Shown: positions 24,020 to 32,315 of the stretch, one piece after another
Position numbering within the stretch: the first letter of the stretch is position 1
Layout: every line of letters starts with the position of its first letter
Assembly: GCF_000427645.1 (NCBI RefSeq)
Contig: NZ_KE386571.1
Location: forward strand, 434,001-498,000
DNA length: 64,000 nt
Source: Sphingomonas phyllosphaerae FA2
GTDB lineage: Bacteria > Pseudomonadota > Alphaproteobacteria > Sphingomonadales > Sphingomonadaceae
Direction of reading: 5' to 3'
Made by a program: the position numbers and the translations under genes
The notes under the pieces: model-generated
Told to the model about the DNA's origin: nothing
Database searches by the model: none
What the model saw: the letters and a program-made list of their open reading frames with translations, nothing else

Positions 24020-25431
24020 TCACCCGCCTGTCGGGAGAGTGGCGGTGCCGCTCTCCCCTGGTCGGGATCGCCGCCATCGTGCTGACGGTCGCCGCGCCAC
24101 TGGCGCCGGCGGCCGCAGCCGTGTCGCGTACCGCAAAGGCATCCGCGGCCAAAGCCAAGCCGAAGGCCGGCAGCCAGAAGGCCAAGGCCGCGAGAGCCAG
24201 AAGCGTCAGTTGGGTCGCCGATCAGGCGCGCGACCGCGCTGTCGCCGCCGCGATCCGCGCCGCTGCGGGCGGCTGGATGGCGCGCGTCTATGCGCAGCGC
24301 AACGACGCGCCACTCTGGGCGAATGGCGGGCGGATCGGTCCCGCGGCGGAGACGCTGATCGGCTATCTGCGCGATGCCGATCTCGATAACCTCAACAGGT
24401 CATCCTACGATGTCGAAAAGCTGCGCGTGCGCATCGATGCGGCGCGTGGCGGCGATCCGGTGCGGGTGGCGGCGGCGGAGCTGGCCCTCTCCGACACCTT
24501 CGTCCAGTTCGTCCGCGACCAGCGCAAGCCGCGCGACGTCGGGATGAAATGGGCCGATCCCGCGCTCAAGCCGAAACGCCCCAAGCCGGAGGCGGTGCTG
24601 CGCGCGGCGACCTTTCCGAAATCCTTCGCCGCTTATGTCAAGGACATGGGCTGGATGAGCCCGCGCTATGTCGAGCTTCGCCAGCTGTCCGCACAGGCGC
24701 GCGCGGCCGGGATCGCTCCCGCGGCGCTGACGCGGCTGCGGCGCAACCTGGATCGCGCCCGCATCCTGCCGGGGCCGTGGACGCGGCACGTCGAGGTCGA
24801 CGCCTCCTCGGGGCGGCTGTGGTATTACGAAGCCGGCACGACGAAGGGCACGATGCGCGTCGTCGTCGGCACGCGCGAGACGCAGACGCCGATGCTTGTC
24901 GGCACGCTGCAATGGGCGATCCTCAACCCCTATTGGAACGTCCCCGATTATCTGGTGCGCAAGAACATCGCGGCTAAGGTGCTGGCGGGGCGCACCCTGG
25001 CGTCGCTCCATATGGAGGCGCTGAGCGACTGGACCGCGAGCGCGCGACCGATTCCGGCCAGCGCGATCGACTGGCCGGCGGTGGCGGCGGGCAAGCGCGA
25101 GCTGCGGCTGCGCGAGCTGCCGGGGCCGGTCAATTCGATGGGCAAGGTAAAGTTCCTGTTCCCCAATACCGAAGGCATCTACCTTCACGATACGCCCAAT
25201 CGCGCGCTGCTGGCGAAGGAGGACCGGCATTTCAGCAACGGCTGTATCCGGCTGGAGGATGCAGCCCGGCTCGGCCGCTGGTTGATGGGAAAGCCGCTCA
25301 ATCCGGGGAAGAAGCCCGAGCAGGCGGTCGCGCTGACCGCGCCGACCCCGGTGTACCTGACCTATCTTACCGCCACCGGCGGCGCGCGCGGGCTCAGCTT
25401 CCGCGACGACATCTACGGTCGGGACGGGTGA
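24016..25431 (+). CDS. L,D-transpeptidase (YkuD family), periplasmic
   Basis: A protein of about 470 residues that should cross-link or modify peptidoglycan. A hydrophobic export segment (LVGIAAIVLTVAAPLAPAAAA) is followed by a basic Ala/Lys linker, a helical scaffold domain with WANGGRIGPAAETLIGYL, and the YkuD domain with EVDASSGRLWYY, GTRETQTPML, and the catalytic HFSNGCIRLED. No ATG fits the signal peptide: the open frame's ATG at 23803 lies inside the lipoprotein gene in another frame. A CTG at 24016 overlapping the lipoprotein stop, or a GTG at 24079, are the candidates, so the start is uncertain. The family call is firm. Confidence 0.88.
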   Translation: MITRLSGEWRCRSPLVGIAAIVLTVAAPLAPAAAAVSRTAKASAAKAKPKAGSQKAKAARARSVSWVADQARDRAVAAAIRAAAGGWMARVYAQRNDAPLWANGGRIGPAAETLIGYLRDADLDNLNRSSYDVEKLRVRIDAARGGDPVRVAAAELALSDTFVQFVRDQRKPRDVGMKWADPALKPKRPKPEAVLRAATFPKSFAAYVKDMGWMSPRYVELRQLSAQARAAGIAPAALTRLRRNLDRARILPGPWTRHVEVDASSGRLWYYEAGTTKGTMRVVVGTRETQTPMLVGTLQWAILNPYWNVPDYLVRKNIAAKVLAGRTLASLHMEALSDWTASARPIPASAIDWPAVAAGKRELRLRELPGPVNSMGKVKFLFPNTEGIYLHDTPNRALLAKEDRHFSNGCIRLEDAARLGRWLMGKPLNPGKKPEQAVALTAPTPVYLTYLTATGGARGLSFRDDIYGRDG

Positions 25432-25452
25432 GCGAGTTTGTCGGCGGACGGA

Positions 25453-25998
25453 TCACCGCCCGCCGGACGGATCGAGCGCCGGCACGCGCCGCGCCGCCTC
25501 GGCAGGCTCGATCCCCGGTCGGGGTGCGGCGGGCAGGCGTTCGTCGCCGCGGATCGCGCGGCCCGCGCGCTGGATCGCCTCGATCAGCCGCGGATAGATG
25601 CCGCAGCGGCAGATGTTCGTGATCCCGGCGCGAATGGCCTCGTCGGACGGCATCGGATCGCGCTTCAGCAGCGCGGCGGCAGCCATGACGATGCCGGGGA
25701 TGCAATAGCCGCATTGCGGGACGTTCTCGGCGATCAGCGCAAGCTGCACCGGATGCGCCCGCTCACGCGACAGGCCCTCGATCGTCGTGACGAACGTCCC
25801 CTCGACCGCGCGCAGCGGCACCTGACACGATCGCACCGCCTTGCCGTCGACGTCGACGGTGCACGCACCGCAACTCCCGGTGCCGCATCCGTATTTGGTG
25901 CCTGTCAGGTTGGCGGCGTCGCGCAGCGCCCACAACAGCGGCGTGTCGGGCGCCATCCGATACTCAACGGCCTCGTTGTTGACGGTCAGGCGGGTCAT
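25453..25998 (-). CDS. 2Fe-2S subunit of a xanthine-dehydrogenase-family oxidoreductase (IorA-like)
   Basis: A 181-residue electron-transfer subunit with two [2Fe-2S] clusters. The plant-ferredoxin cluster uses the cysteines of GCGTGSCGACTV plus the Cys in VRSCQVP. The helical cluster uses QCGYCIPG and ITNICRCGIYPRL. This matches small subunits of isoquinoline 1-oxidoreductase and aldehyde dehydrogenases of the molybdenum hydroxylase family. The C-terminus extends with a Pro/Ala-rich tail. The large molybdopterin subunit is normally adjacent, but here neighbours are a transpeptidase (convergent) and a PilZ gene, so the subunit stands alone in this window. Confidence 0.9.
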   Translation of the reverse strand: MTRLTVNNEAVEYRMAPDTPLLWALRDAANLTGTKYGCGTGSCGACTVDVDGKAVRSCQVPLRAVEGTFVTTIEGLSRERAHPVQLALIAENVPQCGYCIPGIVMAAAALLKRDPMPSDEAIRAGITNICRCGIYPRLIEAIQRAGRAIRGDERLPAAPRPGIEPAEAARRVPALDPSGGR

Positions 25999-26054
25999 CA
26001 CCCGGGACTATCCGCCCAAGGCGCGCGCAACAAGCCGCCTGCGGCGATCGGGCG

Positions 26055-26411
26055 TTACCCGTCCCGGCGGCGATAGGCGTGGTGGATGTTGTTGATCCAT
26101 CCTGCGCTCGCCTTCGCCGCGGTCGCGCCGCGGTCGCGCGGCTTGCGGGCTTCGGCAAGATCGATCGCGCCCTTCGTGAAGTGCAGCCCGGCCAGCGTCG
26201 CCGACGTCCACATCACTTCGGCGGGCAACTCCTGCAGCGATCCCATCGTCACGGCGACCTGATCGCCCTTGGTCAATTCGCCCGGATTGTCGATGCATGC
26301 ACCGGTGATCGACAGATTGCGCACCCGCGCCTCCACTGCCCGCTCGCGATGGTCGATGCGGGCATACAGGATCACGCTGCTGCGCGGTTCACGAGGAGGA
26401 GAATCGGACAT
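26055..26411 (-). CDS. PilZ-domain protein
   Basis: A 118-residue single-domain protein resembling PilZ, a cyclic-di-GMP receptor fold. NLSITGACID (residues about 31-40) corresponds to the D/NxSxxG part of the binding motif. An N-terminal RxxxR-like arginine cluster is only partly present (REPRSS), so nucleotide binding is plausible but unproven. The C-terminal tail is basic (HHAYRRRDG). It is divergent from the bacteriophytochrome gene. A relation to the EAL protein at 47645 is possible but not shown by sequence. Confidence 0.75.
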   Translation of the reverse strand: MSDSPPREPRSSVILYARIDHRERAVEARVRNLSITGACIDNPGELTKGDQVAVTMGSLQELPAEVMWTSATLAGLHFTKGAIDLAEARKPRDRGATAAKASAGWINNIHHAYRRRDG

Positions 26412-26549
26412 TGCGAGTCGTCATAGCACGGACGTGGCGAACAGGCAGTTAACGCGTCCGGACGTAACGGCGGGGCTGATTTTGATTAAACCCCTTGATC
26501 TGCATAAGAACGGTTGCATGCCGCTGCGGCATTGAAATAGTGCCGACGG

Positions 26550-28682
26550 ATGGATCCGCATCCCGCGTCGATTGAGGCGCTTCTTTCGCCGTCCAGTGCA
26601 CTCACGCCGTGCGATCACGAACCTATCCACCTTTCGGGGGCGGTGCAGCCTCACGGGATCATGCTGGTGGCCGATCCGCGTACGCTGCGCGTCGTCGCCG
26701 GCGCGGGCGCGATCGAGGACGTGCTGACCCCGGACTGGCTCGACGCGGATCTTTCGGTGCTGCTTGATCAGGATGTCGCAGCCCTGACCGGGGCGGCGCC
26801 GGGGCCGGGGGGTACCGTGCTCGGCGCCACCGTCGCGGGGCACGACGTTGCGTTGCATCGTGCCGGGCCGTGGCTGATCGCCGAACTGGAGCCGAGCGAG
26901 GCGACGCCGGGTACGGTCGCCGCCACGCTGGGGTGGCTCGACGCGATCACCGCCGGGTTCGAGCGAACGGGCTCGCTGCGGATGCTGAGCGATCGCGCCG
27001 CGGCGGCGTTCCGCGCCCTGACGGGGTTCGATCGCGTCATGATCTACCGCTTCCTCGACGACGACGCCGGCTGCGTGATCGCCGAGGATCGCGATCCGGC
27101 ACTGGCGTCATTCCTCCACCACCACTTTCCGGCGAGCGACATCCCGCGGCAGGCGCGCGCGTTGTACGTGCGCAACCGCACCCGCGTGATCCCCGACGTC
27201 ACCTATGTTCCCGCGCCGCTGCGCCCGGCCGGGTTCGAGCAGGTCGATCTCAGCGATGTCGCGATCCGCAGCGTCTCCCCGGTGCATGTCGAATATCTGC
27301 GTAACATGGGGGTGCAGGCATCGGCGTCGATCTCGATCGTCAAGGACGGGCTGCTGTGGGGCCTGGTGGCCTGTCACAACATGACTCCGCGGTTGATGCC
27401 GCGCAGCGTCCGCGCTGCCGCGGCGGCAATGGCGAGCGCGCTGGCCCGGCAGATACTCGCCAAGGAAGAGGCCGAGGCCTATCGCGTCCGGCTGGCGCTG
27501 CGCAGCGAGGAGGACGCGTTGCGCCCGCTGCTCCAGCAAAGCGATCCGTTCCGCGTGCTGGCCGAGCGGACCGACGAGCTGCGCCGGATGTTCGATGCCG
27601 ACGGCCTCGTACTGGTCCGCGACCATACGTTGCTCTCGACCGGCGTGGCTCCCGCCGATGAGGATGTGTTCGACCTGCTGCGCTTCGCGGCGCTGCGCGA
27701 GGACGGTCCGGTGTTCGCAACCCGCGAGCTGGCGATCGACTGGCCCGATGCAGCCGCGTTCGGGCCAGTCACCGGCGTGCTGGCGCTTCGGATCGACGAT
27801 CGACACACGTTGATATGGCTGCGGGTCGAGCAGATCGAGGAGATCGAATGGGCGGGCAACCCGCACAAGGCGATCCCGCACGATCCAAATGCGACCCTGC
27901 ACCCGCGCGCGTCGTTCGAATCGTGGCACGAAACGGTGCGCGGGCGCGCCCGGCGCTGGACGCTGGAGCAGATCGAGGGCGCCAACCGGCTCCGCCGCCT
28001 GCTGCGGGAGGCGCGCGTCTCGAACGAACTGCGCCGGTTGAATCAGGAACTGGAGCGGACCGGCGCGGAGAAGGACGCCTTGCTCGCGCAGAAGGACCTG
28101 CTGATGCGCGAGGTCGATCATCGCGTGCAGAACAGCCTGCAACTGGTGTCGTCGTTCCTCGCGATCCAGGCGCGCGATGCGGGGCCGGGCGTCGTCGCCG
28201 ACCAGCTGCGCGAGGCCCGTTCGCGCCTGTCCGCGGTCGCGCTGGTGCACCGCCGCCTCTATCGCGAGGACCAGATCGAGACGATCGACCTCAGCCGCTA
28301 TCTCGGCGAGCTGATCGAGGATTTGAAGGCGTCGCTGGGTGACGAATGGTCGCGCCACATGATCTTGTCGATCGCGCCGGTGCTGATCCCCACCGATCGC
28401 GCGGTTAACATCGGGCTGATCGCTGCCGAGCTGGTGATCAACGCGACCAAATATGCCTATCCGGAGCAATCCGGTGGCCCGATCGAGATCACGCTGGAGC
28501 AGTATCGCAACCGCCTGCGGTTGATCGTCGCCGATCAGGGCGTCGGCAAGCAGGGCGACGGCGAGGGGTTCGGCAGCCGGATGATGCGCGCGGTGATTCA
28601 GCGCATCGACGGGCAGATGGACTATCTCGACAACGAACCCGGCCTTCGCGCGGTGCTGACCGCGCCGATCGAGGCGGCCTGA
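26550..28682 (+). CDS. bphP: Bacteriophytochrome histidine kinase
   Basis: A 710-residue red/far-red light sensor kinase that binds biliverdin. PAS domain with Cys21 in LTPCDHEPIHLSG as chromophore attachment site; GAF domain with PASDIPRQARALY (the conserved Asp), the His of SPVHVEYLRNMGV, and the His of LVACHNMTPR; PHY domain with the tongue motif PRASFE near residue 452. The kinase part has the HisKA_2 phosphoacceptor in REVDHRVQNSLQL and an HATPase domain with ELVINATKYAYP. It faces a heme oxygenase gene that could supply biliverdin. No response regulator is adjacent, so its partner lies elsewhere. Confidence 0.96.
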   Translation: MDPHPASIEALLSPSSALTPCDHEPIHLSGAVQPHGIMLVADPRTLRVVAGAGAIEDVLTPDWLDADLSVLLDQDVAALTGAAPGPGGTVLGATVAGHDVALHRAGPWLIAELEPSEATPGTVAATLGWLDAITAGFERTGSLRMLSDRAAAAFRALTGFDRVMIYRFLDDDAGCVIAEDRDPALASFLHHHFPASDIPRQARALYVRNRTRVIPDVTYVPAPLRPAGFEQVDLSDVAIRSVSPVHVEYLRNMGVQASASISIVKDGLLWGLVACHNMTPRLMPRSVRAAAAAMASALARQILAKEEAEAYRVRLALRSEEDALRPLLQQSDPFRVLAERTDELRRMFDADGLVLVRDHTLLSTGVAPADEDVFDLLRFAALREDGPVFATRELAIDWPDAAAFGPVTGVLALRIDDRHTLIWLRVEQIEEIEWAGNPHKAIPHDPNATLHPRASFESWHETVRGRARRWTLEQIEGANRLRRLLREARVSNELRRLNQELERTGAEKDALLAQKDLLMREVDHRVQNSLQLVSSFLAIQARDAGPGVVADQLREARSRLSAVALVHRRLYREDQIETIDLSRYLGELIEDLKASLGDEWSRHMILSIAPVLIPTDRAVNIGLIAAELVINATKYAYPEQSGGPIEITLEQYRNRLRLIVADQGVGKQGDGEGFGSRMMRAVIQRIDGQMDYLDNEPGLRAVLTAPIEAA

Positions 28683-28689
28683 TACTCTT

Positions 28690-28772
28690 CGTCGCCCCGG
28701 ACTTGATCCGGGGCCCCGCTTCTTGTCGACCGCACTGGGAAGCGGGACCGCGGATCAAGTCCGGGGTGACGA
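28690..28772. repeat. Dispersed palindromic repeat, family A
   Basis: The left arm is cgtcgccccggacttgatcc and the right arm ends ggatcaagtccggggtgacg. It fills the gap between the convergent phytochrome and heme oxygenase genes and could act as a bidirectional terminator. Confidence 0.85.
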
Positions 28773-28780
28773 TAAATGGC

Positions 28781-29299
28781 TCAGTCCGCTTCCGCCGCTT
28801 GGGCATAAAGCGTGAAGGTCGCCAGCGCGCCCGCGATCATCCGCGCGGTCCAGTCGCCGTCCTCGCTGGTTGCAGCTTCGTCCAGCGCGGCGCGGATCGC
28901 ACGCCACTGGCCGGACGCGTGCACCGCCCCGAGATACCGCCCCGGCATCTCCGGCGGCACCTGTCGCGCGAGCATTGCGCCACCCAGTCGCGAGCCTTCG
29001 ACGACATACAGCACGCCCCACAAGGTTGCCTCATCGTCGCCCGGCGCGAAGAGCAGGGGATCGGGCGCCGCGACGCCCAAGTCGGTGAGATCGGCCGCCA
29101 GCAAGGGCGCGCGGGTCGGCAGCGTCCGCGCGAACGGCAGCGCCGCCATCACGCGCTCCGCCGCCGGGAGGGCGCGACCGTGCGCCAGCAGGAAGCGCCG
29201 ATACGCCTCCGGCGACGCCAGATCGTGCTTGCCGAACGCGGCGTCCACCGCCTCATGCGCCGCGCCGGTCGCGTCGCGCAGCATCGTCATCGCGGACAT
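28781..29299 (-). CDS. Biliverdin-forming heme oxygenase (BphO-like)
   Basis: A 172-residue heme oxygenase. The proximal heme ligand is probably His15 in TGAAHEAVDAAF, and the distal helix carries GVLYVVEGSRLGGAML, both typical of the bacterial phytochrome-linked group. The product, biliverdin, is the chromophore of the convergent bacteriophytochrome. The start MSAMTMLRD at 29299, five bases after the amidohydrolase stop, is preferred over longer frames. It shares a transcript with the upstream M20 gene, possibly only by readthrough. Confidence 0.9.
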   Translation of the reverse strand: MSAMTMLRDATGAAHEAVDAAFGKHDLASPEAYRRFLLAHGRALPAAERVMAALPFARTLPTRAPLLAADLTDLGVAAPDPLLFAPGDDEATLWGVLYVVEGSRLGGAMLARQVPPEMPGRYLGAVHASGQWRAIRAALDEAATSEDGDWTARMIAGALATFTLYAQAAEAD

Positions 29300-29304
29300 C
29301 GTCG

Positions 29305-30537
29305 TCAGTCCAGCCCGCGCTCCAGAAAGCGCTCCGCCACCGCGCAATGCATCGCCACGCCGGTGGCGAGCACATTTTCCTCGATCGTCATCCGCGTGTT
29401 ATGGAGCGGCGGGTTGGTGCGCCAGTCGCTGCCGGCCGGCGCGACCCCGACGAACGCCATCGCGCCCGGCACCTCGCGCAGCACATAGCTGAAATCCTCG
29501 CCGCCCATCATCGGCGCGGGCATCGCGGTCCAGCCCGCGCCGCCCGGCACCTCCGACGACAACTCGCGCAGCAGCCGCGTCGCGCGCGCGTCGTTGACCG
29601 TCACCGGATAGCCCTCTTCGATCGACGTCTCAGCGACACAGCCATGCGCGGCGGCGATCCCCTGCGCGATCTGGTGGAACGCCTCGCGCATCGCGGTGCG
29701 CGTCGCCTCCGACAGCGTGCGCAGCGTTCCCATCAACTGCACTTCCTCGGGGATGATGTTGTGCGACGATCCGGCGTGGATCTGCGTCATCGTCAGCACC
29801 GCGGGATCGGCGACCGGCACGCGGCGCGCGACATGCTGTTGCAGCGCGGTGACGATCGCGCAGGCGACCGGGATCGGGTCGATCGCCTCGTGCGGCATCG
29901 CCGCGTGGCCGCCCTTGCCGCGGATCGTCGCCAGCACCGTGTCGGTCGAGGCGAGCATCGCGCCCTCGCGGCCCACGAACATCCCCGCGGGCGCGTTGGG
30001 GAGGATGTGCAGCGCGAACGCCGCCTCGGGCCGCGCGACGTCGAGCAAGCCGTCGGCGATCATATGCCGCGCGCCGTGATGCCCTTCCTCGCCGGGCTGG
30101 AACATGAAGACGATCGTCCCCGCCATTTCCTCGCGGCGAGCGCTCAGCGCCCGCGCCGCGCCGACAAGCATCGCGGTATGCGCGTCATGCCCGCAGGCAT
30201 GCATCTTGCCGGGCACGGTCGAGGCGAACGGCAGTCCGGTTTCCTCGCTCATCGGCAGGGCGTCCATGTCGCCGCGCAGCAGCACCGTGCGCCCGTTCGA
30301 CCCCGCGCCGCCGCTCCGCCCCCCGCGCAGAATCGCGACGAAGCCGGTGGTGCTGGTGCTGTCGTGGATCTCGAGCGGCAGCCCGGCCAGCGCCGCCTTT
30401 GCCTTGGCGGTGGTCAGCGGGCAATGCAGCCCGACCTCAGGCTCGGCATGGATCGCCCGGCGCAGCGCGATCACGTCGGCCAGTTCGGCGGCACCAATCG
30501 CGGTCCAGTCGGTTCGGGTGGCGAGCGTGCTGGTCAT
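29305..30537 (-). CDS. M20-family amidohydrolase (hippurate hydrolase-like)
   Basis: A 410-residue zinc amidohydrolase of peptidase family M20D, which hydrolyses N-acyl amino acids or similar amides. Metal ligands appear in KMHACGHDAHTAM, QPGEEGHHGARHM and ALHILPNAPAG, with a C-terminal His in PLHNTRMTIEE; dimerisation-domain features include IRGKGGHAAMPHEAIDP. The start MTSTLATRT is supported by AAAGGAGTCCGTC. No signal peptide is evident, so it is cytoplasmic. Exact substrate not predictable. Confidence 0.92.
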   Translation of the reverse strand: MTSTLATRTDWTAIGAAELADVIALRRAIHAEPEVGLHCPLTTAKAKAALAGLPLEIHDSTSTTGFVAILRGGRSGGAGSNGRTVLLRGDMDALPMSEETGLPFASTVPGKMHACGHDAHTAMLVGAARALSARREEMAGTIVFMFQPGEEGHHGARHMIADGLLDVARPEAAFALHILPNAPAGMFVGREGAMLASTDTVLATIRGKGGHAAMPHEAIDPIPVACAIVTALQQHVARRVPVADPAVLTMTQIHAGSSHNIIPEEVQLMGTLRTLSEATRTAMREAFHQIAQGIAAAHGCVAETSIEEGYPVTVNDARATRLLRELSSEVPGGAGWTAMPAPMMGGEDFSYVLREVPGAMAFVGVAPAGSDWRTNPPLHNTRMTIEENVLATGVAMHCAVAERFLERGLD

Positions 30538-30589
30538 GACGGACTCCTTTGGTCGCAGCTGTAACCGATCCGTCATGCCGGCGGAAGCG

Positions 30590-31210
30590 TCAGGGGGCGC
30601 GGCGCGCGCCGGTGATGCGGATCGCGGGCGCGAGCATCTGTCCCTTCATCGCGCCTTCACCCAGCGTCGGCGAGGTGGGGGCGAGCAGGATCTTGCGGAT
30701 CACGTCCATCCCTTCCAGCACGCGCCCGAACGCAGCGAAGCCGGGCTGCCCGTCCTTGGCATCCATCGACGTAAGGTCGCCGACCACGACGAAGAAGTCG
30801 CCGGTCGCGGTGTTCGGCGCGGCCATCGCCATCGAGATCGTGCCGTCGGTGTGGCTGAGCCCGGTCTGCGTGGTCGGCTCGAACTTGATTGGCGGCAGCG
30901 TGCGCTTGGCATCGTTGCGCGTGCCGAACTGGACGATGCCGTAGCCGTCCGCGACCTTCACCGCGCGATAGAAGGAGACGCCGTCCAGCTTCTTGCCGTC
31001 GACATATTTCAGGAAGTTGGCGGCAGTAATCGGCGCGGCCCTGGTGTCGACGCCGATCGTGACCGGGCCGGCGTCGGTGGTCAGCACGACCCGCGTCAGC
31101 GTCGCCGGAACCGGCGCGGTCGGAGGCGTTGATACTGGCGGCGGCGCAGCCGGGGTGGCGGGGGCGACCTGCGGCGCGGCCAGCGCAAGCGCGACGAGCG
31201 CTGCGATCAT
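30590..31210 (-). CDS. Cyclophilin-type peptidyl-prolyl isomerase, exported
   Basis: A 206-residue cyclophilin that would speed proline isomerisation during folding in the periplasm. Signal peptide MIAALVALALAAPQVAPA, a Pro/Ala-rich linker, and the cyclophilin domain starting RVVLTTDAGPVTIGVD, with AAPITAANFLKYVD, GVSFYRAV, and a late FGRVLEGMDVIRKI. The canonical GxxFHR and QGGD motifs appear as GVSFYRA and VQFGTRND, so active-site residues deviate from the best-known members. The start overlaps the preceding gene's stop by ATGA. Confidence 0.88.
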   Translation of the reverse strand: MIAALVALALAAPQVAPATPAAPPPVSTPPTAPVPATLTRVVLTTDAGPVTIGVDTRAAPITAANFLKYVDGKKLDGVSFYRAVKVADGYGIVQFGTRNDAKRTLPPIKFEPTTQTGLSHTDGTISMAMAAPNTATGDFFVVVGDLTSMDAKDGQPGFAAFGRVLEGMDVIRKILLAPTSPTLGEGAMKGQMLAPAIRITGARRAP

Positions 31211-31728
31211 GCCGCCCCCCGCGGCGCCGGCGCGATCAGCACCGGCAGCGTGTTCGCGGCCGCCCCGGTCAGTTGCAGAACGTAGCGGCCGGGCGCGAGG
31301 CGATAATCGACGATCTTGCGGATACCGCTGCACGCTGGTCCGTGGCTATGCGCGGCGGAGGGCAGGGCACGTCCGCTGCGCACTACCTCGATCCACGCCG
31401 GGGCGCCGAGTGCGATCCGGTAAGTGCCGGGCCGCGTTACCTGAAACAGCGCCATTCCGGCATTGGTCCCCGCACCGAGGTCACGCGTCGGCGGGGCGGC
31501 GGGGGCGAGCCGGTCGAGCGGGACCAGCCGCAGCTCGGCAGCCCGGCCGACCGCGATTACCGGCGCGTGGCGTGTCGCTGCTCCTGCATCCAGTGCAACC
31601 CGCGTGCTCCAGCTTTCGAAGCCGATCGGCAGCGCCGGGCGCACGGTGGCGCACGACGGCTCGGGCGCGGGCACGTCTTGCGCGGAAAATAGCGCTGACG
31701 CGAGCAGCAGGGACAAGGCGAACGACAT
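31207..31728 (-). CDS. Exported protein of unknown function
   Basis: A 173-residue protein with signal peptide MSFALSLLLASALFSAQ. The mature part is predicted beta-rich by eye, with two cysteines (PSCATV and PACSGIRK) that could form a disulfide, TRPGTYRIALGAPAWIEVV and YRLAPGRYVLQLTG. The pattern resembles small sandwich domains with a ligand- or polymer-binding role, but no family was recognised. The start follows GGAGCCCCGTGG. It overlaps the cyclophilin start, so the two are co-translated and may work together in envelope folding. Confidence 0.7.
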   Translation of the reverse strand: MSFALSLLLASALFSAQDVPAPEPSCATVRPALPIGFESWSTRVALDAGAATRHAPVIAVGRAAELRLVPLDRLAPAAPPTRDLGAGTNAGMALFQVTRPGTYRIALGAPAWIEVVRSGRALPSAAHSHGPACSGIRKIVDYRLAPGRYVLQLTGAAANTLPVLIAPAPRGAA

Positions 31729-31869
31729 CCACGGGGCTCCATGTATCGCCGCTCCATACCCTTCCCGGCGCGCCGCGACCAGCCCGGCGATCGGCGCTCG
31801 CGGCAACCAACGACCGGCTTGCCGGGTTCAGTGCGAAGGTGCAGCCTGACGTCACGGTAAGGGAGAGCG

Positions 31870-32211
31870 ATGATGACCGATCAACACAATGATATGGGCC
31901 GCGCGGCAGCCGACGCAGCGCAGCAGGCGACCGATCGCCTTCGCGCGTCGGGCCAGCATATGATGGAAAGCGGCCAGACGATCAGCACCAAGATTCTCGA
32001 TCAGGTCGAGGCCAACACGCAGGAAGCGTTTGCCGCGATGCGCGCCGCCGCGCAGGCGAAGGATCTGTCGCAGGTGATGCAGATCCAGAGCGACTTCCTG
32101 CGGAGCCAGGGTCAGCGTTCGATGGAGCAGGCGCGGGAGATCGGGCAGCTGATCATGCAATTCGGACGTGCAGCGGTGGCGCCGGGTGGGGGGAATGACC
32201 CGAACGGCTGA
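31870..32211 (+). CDS. Phasin-family protein
   Basis: A 113-residue helical protein of the phasin family, which coats polyhydroxyalkanoate granules or acts as a chaperone-like surface protein. The segment ESGQTISTKILDQVEANTQE and the following AAQAKDLSQVMQIQSDFLRS are typical phasin_2 wording. GGGAGAGCG precedes the double ATG. No polymer synthase gene is nearby, so the link to storage granules is by family only. Confidence 0.85.
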   Translation: MMTDQHNDMGRAAADAAQQATDRLRASGQHMMESGQTISTKILDQVEANTQEAFAAMRAAAQAKDLSQVMQIQSDFLRSQGQRSMEQAREIGQLIMQFGRAAVAPGGGNDPNG

Positions 32212-32217
32212 TCCCTT

Positions 32218-32307
32218 CGTCATCCCGGACGTGATCCGGGATCCCGCTTCTTCTTCTTCTTCGCAGTAACGAGAGAAGCGGGGTGCCGGATCAAGTCCGG
32301 GACGACG
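32218..32307. repeat. Dispersed palindromic repeat, family A
   Basis: The left arm is cgtcatcccggacgtgatcc and the right arm ends ggatcaagtccgggacgacg. It lies between the convergent phasin and efflux-channel genes and is a likely bidirectional terminator. Confidence 0.85.
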
Positions 32308-32315
32308 AACCAAGG

